Origin: Baffinella frigidus
Lineage: Eukaryota; Cryptophyceae; Cryptomonadales; Baffinellaceae
Reading direction: 5' to 3'
NCBI GenBank assembly: GCA_026770585.1
Contig: MU646660.1
Coordinates: 87,505-97,946, forward strand
DNA length: 10,442 nt
Part shown: piece after piece, positions 5,905-10,442 of the stretch
How the letters are laid out: each line of letters starts with the position of its first letter
Position numbering within the stretch: position 1 is the first letter of the stretch
The notes under the pieces: generated by a model
Databases searched by the model: none
What the model was told of the DNA's origin: nothing
The model's input: only the letters and a program-made list of their open reading frames with translations
Program-made: the position numbers and the translations under genes

Positions 5905-6082
5905 AGAGCGCTGTGCAGAGAAGTTGGCCACGGGAAATAATGGAAAATCGAGAAATTGGAGCCATTTTGTCAACTTTTGCGAAATTTGGTACCATGAATG
6001 TCTCAAAAATCGACAAAATGGCTCCAATTTCCCCATTTTCCCATTTTCCGGTGGCCAACTTCTCTGCACAGCGCTCTATCAG
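5903..6082 (+). mobile_element. Introner-like element, full-length copy
   Basis: The element proper is 5903-6079. Left end GTAGAGCGCTGTGCAGAGAA and right end TTCTCTGCACAGCGCTCTAT are inverted repeats with one terminal mismatch, and pairing extends through GTTGGCCACGG/CCGGTGGCCAAC. The core matches 774-913. Flanks are GAG on the left and CAG on the right, so a GT...AG intron of 180 bases is possible on the plus strand. If gene 2 spans this region, the element lies in its long intron in the sense direction. It has no coding content. Confidence 0.7.
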
Positions 6083-6117
6083 TCATCGCCACTCGCTAGC
6101 GCCGTCTCAGCCTATTT

Positions 6118-6140
6118 GGTCTCACCACTCTGGTGAGACC
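6118..6140. repeat. 10-bp-arm hairpin
   Basis: GGTCTCACCA and TGGTGAGACC flank three bases, a perfect hairpin just right of the introner-like element. No run of T follows as in a bacterial terminator. The role is unknown. Confidence 0.7.
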
Positions 6141-6243
6141 GGGCTCTTTCCCGCTCAAAAGTTGACAGATTTGTACCACGCAACCAGCATGTCAACTTAA
6201 GAATAGCCAGCCAACCCGACTGAGACAGACCTAGACTCTCTCC

Positions 6244-6351
6244 TTAGAGCCCTCTTCTGTCGAGCGAGGAGGGAACACCTTCAAAGCTTTTAAGGGCTTT
6301 TATCGGCTGATAAGGGGGTATTGTAGATTTTTTTTCGGCTGAGGGCTCTAA
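6244..6351. repeat. Inverted repeat with 11-bp arms
   Basis: TTAGAGCCCTC at 6244-6254 is matched by GAGGGCTCTAA at 6341-6351. The interior is AT-rich and contains an eight-base T run. Nothing else is recognised between 6141 and 6370. Confidence 0.55.
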
Positions 6352-6371
6352 AGAGGATGTCTTACCAGGTG

Positions 6372-6715
6372 GTTGCGTGAAATGCGACGTGTGAGGTGGT
6401 GCAGAACGAGGACGCCGCCACGGGCTTGTGCTTTCGCCATGCAAAACGGGGGTATTGTTGACTTTAGGCGGGTGAGAAGAGAAAGTGGATGGGTTAAGTG
6501 GTTCACTCAACCCCCCCGGGCTCCTCGCCCTCTTGGCCAGGATGATTTTGCCATGTAAAACGGGGGTGTTGTTGACTTTAGGCGGGTGAGAAGAGAAAGT
6601 GGACGAGTTAAGTGGTCCACTTAACCCCCTGGCAGGTGGTGGCGTGCAACGGGACGTGTGAGGTGGTGGATAGCGAGGCAGCCGCAACGGTACCACACGA
6701 GGCTGCCCGCCAGCA
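6372..6715 (-). repeat. Repeat family 3, two minus-oriented units in tandem
   Basis: Bases 6546-6715 are the inverted partner of 5035-5200. Bases 6372-6520 are a second, diverged unit with the same GTGAGAAGAGAAAGTGGA, GGGGGTRTTGTTGACTTTAG and CATGCAAAACGGGG blocks. The 17-bp TTAAGTGG(T)CCACTTAA palindrome is intact in one unit and broken in the other. Read on the minus strand, both units keep the same Pro/Ser-rich frame. Confidence 0.8.
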
Positions 6716-6822
6716 ACCCGTAGCAGCTTTCACCGGGTCCTTGCAAGAATCCGGGAACGAATTTGTTTTTTTTGGTATGTTCGTAGGGAACCTACGGTAG
6801 GAGGCCCTAGGGGCCTCGGAAT

Positions 6823-6884
6823 TGCTGGGGGGGATACGGATAGATATGTCTGGTGCTGGGGGAGATACGGACAGATATGTCTGG
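6823..6884. repeat. 31-bp tandem repeat, two units
   Basis: TGCTGGGGG(G/A)GATACGGA and (T/C)AGATATGTCTGG form a 31-base unit repeated once with two base changes. Just left is a CCTACGGTAGGAGGCCCTAG motif related to the arms of the 60-bp hairpin. Just right, TGAAATTTACTACAG matches the centre of the 1606-1808 palindrome. Confidence 0.85.
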
Positions 6885-6909
6885 TTTAGCTGAAATTTAC
6901 TACAGTAAC

Positions 6910-7490
6910 GCGACGTGTGAGGTTGTGGATAATCAGGGAGCCGCAACGGTACCACACGAGGCTACCCCAGCACCCTTTTTCAATATCGATTGTAGGCGTT
7001 TTGTGTTGAGATGGTCACGTGTCGACTGCTCATAGCGGTCGACACGACCCCACTCGAGAATGCTATAGGGTCTTTTTTACATGTGGGGTTGTAAAAACGT
7101 GTACCAGGATAACGTAACCAACCTCGTGACTGTGCTAATTTCGCACAGTTACGTGCCCAATCTCACGAAAGTTACTACACAAATGCCCACTTGTAAAAGC
7201 ATCCCACTTTTAGATAGGCCTCTCTAGCATTCTCGTGTGGTCTGCCTGAGTTAATCCGGTCTCCTGAAAACGAGGAGCCGGGACGTTGATTTGCTAGGTT
7301 TATGTTGTTACAAAATGGCCACGGTCCGCCTCGAGTGGTCGTCTGAGCCTACCCCACCCCCGATCGGCGGATTGTCATGTATGGCCGGGACGCTAACGGT
7401 GCTTCGCCTCTAATGCTTTAGTTTTGGCCGGATGTATAATTTGGCCGGATGTATAGCAGTGTGTTCACACGCCTCGTCCTCCGTCTGAGC
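6910..7490. other. Non-coding stretch with two small hairpins
   Basis: A fragment of repeat family 3 lies at 6910-6965. Hairpins are at 7019-7045 (GTGTCGAC...GTCGACAC, 4-base loop) and 7125-7153 (CGTGACTGTGC...GCACAGTTACG, one mismatch). From about 7335 the TGAGCCTACC...TTGTCATGTATGG module begins, repeated at about 7480. No exon is supported. Confidence 0.5.
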
Positions 7491-7547
7491 CTACCTCCCC
7501 CCCCATCGGCAGGTTGTCATGTATGGACGGGACGCTAACCCGCCCGT

Positions 7548-7690
7548 GCGACGCGACGTGTGAGGGTGTGGATAACGAGGACGCCGCCACGGGCTTGTGC
7601 TTTCGCCATGCAAAACGGGGGTATTGTTGACTTTAGGCGGGCGAGAAGAGAAAGTGGATGGGTTAAGTGCTTCACTCAACCCCCCCGGCA
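7548..7690 (-). repeat. Repeat family 3, fifth unit
   Basis: This closely matches 6380-6515, including GACGCCGCCACGGGCTTGTG, CTTTCGCCATGCAAAACGGG and GAAAGTGGATGGGTTAAGTG. It is embedded between two GGGACGC modules. The minus frame again reads through without a stop. Confidence 0.8.
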
Positions 7691-7888
7691 GGTTGTCATG
7701 TATGGGAGGGACGCTAACTCGCCCTCGCGAAAAGGCGTGCAGGTTTCCCCCCACAGCCCTCAGCAGCGCGGGTTTTGGTTTCTGTGCATATAAACCGTGT
7801 GTGGAAGGGACGCCGACCCACCCTCGCGAAAAGGCGTGCAGCCCCCCCCTCCCAGCCTTACTAGCCCCCCCCCCCGGCAATCCCTGGT

Positions 7889-8091
7889 ATTGTCGAAATG
7901 GGCTCCGCGCGGAAAAAATCGAGGTCAGGTCAGCAACATTTTCCCATTTTTTGTCTTTTGTGTCATCTTGTGGGTGAGAGATGCTATTTTGAGATTAAAA
8001 TCATGCCTAAGATAGCATAAACGTCCGTTTTTTGAAAAAATTCTGATTTCCTGACCTGGCCTCGATTCCGCGCGAAGCCCATTTCGACAAT
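7889..8091. mobile_element. Palindromic element, family 2, copy 2
   Basis: The left end ATTGTCGAAATGGGCTCCGC and the inverted right end GCGAAGCCCATTTCGACAAT match the ends of 1820-2056. The A-to-C change at the sixth base of the left end is matched by the complementary change at the right end. Internal blocks (AGGTCAGGTCAG, CTAAGATAGCATAA, TTCCTGACCTG) are in the same order. It is about 30 bases shorter than copy 1 and has no coding content. Confidence 0.75.
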
Positions 8092-8332
8092 AAACCTCAT
8101 GTAGGGCAGGGACGCAAACCCACCCTCGCGAAAAGGCGTGCAGGTTTCCCCCCCACAGCCCTCATCAGCGCGGGTCTCTGTTTCTGTGACGTGTTTACGG
8201 TGGGACTGTTCCATGTTTTGGGGTGAAATTTTGCCGTGATTGGGGTGTGGAATGTTGTCGTTGTTGGGGGTGGGCGTTTGTCATGCGAGGGGGCGGGGTT
8301 GTGCTGTGCATAGCACAGCAGAACCCCGGGTT

Positions 8333-8465
8333 CTCGCCGAAACAGACATTTCAAGCCCCAGGACTCTGCTCTCCCTCCGAAACATACATTCTCCGCCCCG
8401 CATGTCCCTCCAAAACCGACATTCCACGCACCTCCTTTCTCACCGGAACATACATTCACCGCCCC
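8333..8465. repeat. 33-bp minisatellite, shorter block
   Basis: Units follow the pattern CCTCCTTTCTCACCGGAACA then TACATTCACCGCC, with about four units. The order of variant units matches part of the larger block at 9569-9945: both hold TTTCAAGCCCCA(G/T)GACTCT, which carries a 7-base insertion, and both hold GACATTCCACGCACCTCCTT. One block was therefore copied from the other with some units lost. Confidence 0.85.
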
Positions 8466-8505
8466 CTCACAGGCCACACCGTGTAACCTTCAAAGACGAC
8501 TGTGT

Positions 8506-8592
8506 GGACACTGTGTGCCTTTCTGGGGGTGAGGACACTGTGTGCCCTTCTGGGGGTGAGACAAGGACACTGTGCGCCGTGGTGGGGGTGAG
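8506..8592. repeat. 27-32-bp tandem repeat, three units
   Basis: GGACACTGTGTGCC followed by TTCTGGGGGTGA occurs three times, the last one diverged. The same ACTGTGTG word recurs in the larger repeat to the right. Confidence 0.8.
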
Positions 8593-8978
8593 ACTGTGCT
8601 ATGTCTGTGGGGTAGTCACCGCCCGGGTACAAAACCTGTCCGGCCCAGTAAAGCATCGTGGGGCTCTCTTGGCGTTCGCAGATAGGACAATTAATCAACC
8701 CACATCTCAGCAGGATTTTCGGCCGAAATCTCCGTTGAAGTTCACTGTGTGGCGTGGCGTGCGTTGGGGGTGGGGTTGCGCCATGCTGGTGGTGAAACTG
8801 TGTGATGTCTGGGGGTAGTCACCGCCCGGGTACAAAACCTGTCCTGTCAAGCATTGGGGGGCTCTCTTGTCGTGCGCAGACAGGAAATTTAATTTGACCC
8901 GCAGATAGGACATTTAATTTACCTGATATTTCGACTGGATTTGCGGCCGAAATCTCCTTTGAGGTTCACTGTGTGGCG
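8593..8978. repeat. Direct repeat of about 170 bp, two units
   Basis: Units at 8593-8754 and 8797-8978 share GGTAGTCACCGCCCGGGTAC, AAAACCTGTCC, GGGGCTCTCTTG, GCGGCCGAAATCTCC-type and GTTCACTGTGTGGCG blocks. They differ by small insertions, mainly in the AT-rich middle. No reading frame is preserved between the units, so this is not a duplicated exon. Confidence 0.8.
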
Positions 8979-9006
8979 AGGTTTGGACTGTCCACGCAGA
9001 GGGCTA

Positions 9007-9137
9007 CGAAGGGATTTTCGGGCACTCAGTGCCCGAGTTTCCGTTACCTTATCCGCAGGAACCCCCCTATGACCCTACGGGTTTCCTACCGTAGGGTCCT
9101 AGATCTTATCGCTTAGGGGTCATGCGAAATCCCTTCG
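9007..9137. repeat. Palindrome with two inner hairpins
   Basis: CGAAGGGATTTTCG at 9007 pairs with CGAAATCCCTTCG ending at 9137. Inside are CGGGCACTCAGTGCCCG (9019-9035, perfect) and GACCCTACGG...CCGTAGGGTC (9071-9098, perfect 10-bp arms). The structure resembles 2128-2370, where AGGAACCCCCCTATG-type sequence also precedes the inner hairpin. Confidence 0.75.
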
Positions 9138-9222
9138 AAGTCCGCTGTGTGGGCCGTAACCGTAGCGGCTTTGGATTATCTCGTTACTCCTTTTGTGGGT
9201 GTTCACGAAATCCCGTGCGCAG

Positions 9223-9290
9223 ATCGCGGTTTTCAACATGGAGGCGCACACCAGCGTTCTCCCGCACGCTGACATCCTCGTCAACTTCCG
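9223..9290 (+). pseudogene. Truncated copy of the GT10-like exon
   Basis: After a TGCGCAG acceptor the sequence matches the exon at 9413 for 68 bases. It encodes IAVFNMEAHTSVLPHADILV and NFR, with Thr where the other copy has Asn. It then breaks off into a 20-bp tandem repeat, losing the SDSEVP end and the splice donor. It could still be read through the repeat for some 20 residues, but no donor of quality follows. I take it as a broken exon duplicate, because the motif that marks the family is cut. Confidence 0.65.
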
Positions 9291-9394
9291 CATTAAATGG
9301 ACTGATCTTCGAAGTAAATGGACAGATTTTCGAATTAAATGGACTGATCTCCGATTAAATGGACTGATCTCCGATTAAATGGACTGATCTTCGA
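9291..9394. repeat. 20-21-bp tandem repeat, five units
   Basis: The unit ATTAAATGGACTGATCTCCG occurs five times with small changes (CTTCGA, AGTAAATGGACAGATTTTCG). It starts exactly where the first exon copy breaks and ends about 18 bases before the acceptor of the intact copy. Confidence 0.9.
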
Positions 9395-9412
9395 AGCCCA
9401 CTGTGTGCGCAG

Positions 9413-9499
9413 ATTGCGGTTTTCAACATGGAGGCGCACAACAGCGTTCTCCCGCACGCTGACATCCTCGTCAACTTTCGGAGTGACTCCGAGGTTCCG
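9413..9499 (+). CDS. Gene 2, GT10 (fucosyltransferase-like) exon
   Basis: An 87-base exon of 29 codons, phase 0 at both ends, lies between GTGTGCGCAG and a strong GTAAGT donor. It encodes FNMEAHNSVLPHADILVNFR and ends SDSEVP. GT10 enzymes such as alpha-1,3-fucosyltransferases carry a region of the form ME(S/x)...(aromatic)xRxDSD(I/V)xxPY in their N-terminal Rossmann half. The match covers Met-Glu, Asp-Ile, Asn-Phe-Arg and Asp-Ser-Glu with sensible spacing. Joined to the next exon, the frame continues VSYAYG, taking the place of the family's VPYGY. Such enzymes transfer fucose from GDP-fucose in the Golgi and are type II membrane proteins, which suits the anchor at 3839. The assignment comes from motif recall, not a search. 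The catalytic C-terminal half is not in the window. Confidence 0.65.
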
Positions 9500-9568
9500 G
9501 TAAGTCAACTTTGTGCACATCGAATCTCGTTACATAAAGGGGTCCGTGCGGATCTCTTTACTTACACA

Positions 9569-9945
9569 CCCCTCCTTTCTCGCCGGAACAGACACGTCCC
9601 GCCCAACTATCCCTCCAGCACCGACATTTCCTGCCCCTCCTGTCCCTCCGGAGTAGACATTTCAAGCCCCATGACTCTACTGTCCCTCCAGAACATACAT
9701 GCTCCGCCCCTCCTGTCCCTGCAAAACAGACACTTCCTGCCCCTCATGTCCCTCCGAAACTGACATTCCACGCACCTCCTTTCTCGCCGAAACATACATT
9801 CCCCGCCCCTCTTGGCCCGCCGAAACAGACAGTTCCCGCCCCTTCCGTCCCTCCAGAACAAACATTTCCCGCTCCTCCTTTCTCACCGGAACAGACACTT
9901 CCCGCACCTCCAGCCTGACATTTCCCGCCCAACTACCCCCCCTCT
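9569..9945. repeat. 33-bp minisatellite, main block, about 11 units
   Basis: Seven consecutive units measure exactly 33 bases (for example AGACAGTTCCCGCC followed by CCTTCCGTCCCTCCAGAAC); one unit carries 7 extra bases. Because 33 is a multiple of three, several frames stay open. On the minus strand three frames read as 11-residue repeats such as CMFRRERR... or VSVLQGQEGRS. It lies within the 472-base intron between the two GT10-like exons, so I treat it as non-coding. Confidence 0.9.
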
Positions 9946-9971
9946 CACAAACACCCCCTTTGGCACGGCAG

Positions 9972-10040
9972 GTAAGCTACGCATACGGTTTCTACGCACA
10001 AGCGGGCGAATGCAAAGACCCGCCAAAAAAATGCGAATGT
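9972..10040 (+). CDS. Gene 2, next GT10-like exon, copy 1
   Basis: After a GGCACGGCAG acceptor the frame reads VSYAYGFYAQAGECKDPPKK in phase 0, matching the phase of the GTAAGT donor at 9500. Together they give DSEVP-VSYAYG, which resembles the RxDSDxxxPYGY region of GT10 enzymes. The end is uncertain: a weak donor (TGT before GTAGTG) is at 10041, and without splicing a TAA stops the frame at 10077. Two further copies of this exon follow. Copy 1 is the best candidate for use because it keeps Val-Ser-Tyr and the Cys-containing end. Confidence 0.55.
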
Positions 10041-10189
10041 GTAGTGAAGAAGTACCCATTACGGGTACCTCGTTTCTAAGTTGACAGATTTTGTGTGTGA
10101 ATTGACTTTTACAAAATATCCGGCCTGGCAGTGTAGGGGCCTGGCGTGGACGATCCCCTCTCTCACAAACACCTCCTCTCGCACGGCAG

Positions 10190-10246
10190 GCAAGCTGCGC
10201 GTACGGGTTCTACGCACAGGCGGGCGAATGCACGGACCAGCCCAAA
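10190..10246 (+). CDS. GT10-like exon, copy 2 (altered)
   Basis: After the GCACGGCAG acceptor the frame reads ASCAYGFYAQAGECTDQPK, in the same phase as copy 1. Val and Tyr at positions 1 and 3 are replaced by Ala and Cys through two transitions, both in the part that would meet the GT10 motif. The frame stays open to a TGA at about 10298; the true end is unknown. It may be an alternative exon or a decaying duplicate. Confidence 0.4.
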
Positions 10247-10371
10247 ATTGTCCTTTCCACGTCTGCGCGATATCAAATTGACAATACGACTTTTATCTGA
10301 AATTCCGACTAGTGATCTGGCGTGGACGATCCCCTCTCTCATATTCCCTCTCGCATGGCAGGTAAGCTACG

Positions 10372-10442
10372 CGTACGGGTTCTACTATGCAAGGACCAGC
10401 CAAAAGTCGTCCTTTCCACGTCTGCGCGATATCAAATTGACA
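10372..10442 (+). pseudogene. GT10-like exon, copy 3 (deletion, cut by window edge)
   Basis: After GCATGGCAG the frame starts VSYAYGFY as in copy 1. A 14-base deletion relative to copy 2 then removes the AQAGECT part and shifts the frame, giving an unrelated tail. Acceptor and first eight codons are intact. It is probably a broken duplicate unless it splices out shortly after FY. Confidence 0.45.

Larger units (their letters stand above)
7335..8205. repeat. Dispersed GGGACGC modules
   Basis: The module GTCATGTATGG(C/A/G)NGGGACGCTAAC occurs at about 7375, 7515 and 7697. It continues at 7709, 7808 and 8109 into CCCTCGCGAAAAGGCGTGCA and, in two copies, CCCCACAGCCCTCA(G/T)CAGCG. The last two copies are separated by the palindrome at 7889-8091, which therefore entered after or during their duplication. 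Confidence 0.75.
10141..10442. repeat. Direct repeat carrying exon copies 2 and 3
   Basis: GGCGTGGACGATCCCCTCTC opens both units (about 10143 and 10319), and CGTCTGCGCGATATCAAATT closes both. Each unit spans intron end, acceptor, exon start and following bases. The second unit runs into the window edge and has a shortened exon. A less similar version of the same order lies at 9945-10040. Confidence 0.85.

Noticed and set aside
6118-6140. Hairpin as a bacterial-type terminator or tRNA fragment
   Set aside because: No T run follows, and no cloverleaf can be formed with the flanks.
7491-7880. Long minus-strand reading frame rich in Pro, Ser and Gly
   Set aside because: It runs across repeat family 3 and the GGGACGC modules, with no splice sites or high-GC third positions, and is explained by stop-free repeats.
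9607-9932. Minus-strand 11-residue repeat proteins (three overlapping frames)
   Set aside because: All three frames are open because the 33-bp unit has no stops and is a multiple of three. The block lies between two well-supported plus-strand exons.
8333-9945. Regular short repeats as a CRISPR array
   Set aside because: The units are contiguous and diverge throughout, with no constant repeat alternating with unique spacers.

Overview
The window looks like nuclear DNA of a unicellular eukaryote, probably a microalga or other marine protist. Short exons with very GC-rich third codon positions carry GT-AG splice sites and agree in phase across introns. They sit in lower-GC, repeat-packed introns. 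There are no operons, ribosome-binding sites, long bacterial-type genes or prokaryotic insertion sequences. I cannot name the lineage. Palindromic intron-like elements recall the introner-bearing algal groups (some stramenopiles, prasinophytes, dinoflagellates), but that is inference.

Two genes appear to diverge from a 344-bp GC-rich spacer (3495-3838). Gene 1 runs leftward. It has an N-terminal exon with one membrane segment (3494-3258), a second exon (3162 or 3174 down to 3054), a third (1049-914), and a further coding exon that leaves the window at its left edge (164-1). The first three join in phase. The link from exon 3 to the last exon does not, so a small exon or a different splice is missing. 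The family is not recognised; it looks like a type II membrane protein.

Gene 2 runs rightward. It starts with a 22-residue signal-anchor exon (3839-3904) and has a large exon around 4411-4749. Far downstream are exons (9413-9499 and 9972 onward) whose joined product resembles the N-terminal part of GT10 (fucosyltransferase-like) enzymes. Treating all of these as one gene is inference, supported by shared phase 0 and by the type II topology expected of a Golgi glycosyltransferase. Both GT10 exons have extra neighbouring copies: a truncated copy of the first (9223-9290) and two altered copies of the second (10190 and 10372 onward).

The rest is repeats and palindromes. One group has GTAGAGCG termini and CAG flanks that create GT...AG introns (411-591, 774-916, 5903-6082; a diverged relative at 1606-1808). 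A second family has ATTGT(A/C)GAAATGGGCTCCGCG ends (1820-2056, 7889-8091). A perfect 60-bp-arm hairpin occurs twice in opposite orientation (4011-4150, 5342-5477). A repeat of about 160 bp occurs in both orientations across 5.0-7.7 kb. A 33-bp minisatellite occurs at 8.3 and 9.6-9.9 kb. The 2-kb intron of gene 1 is made largely of nested palindromes.
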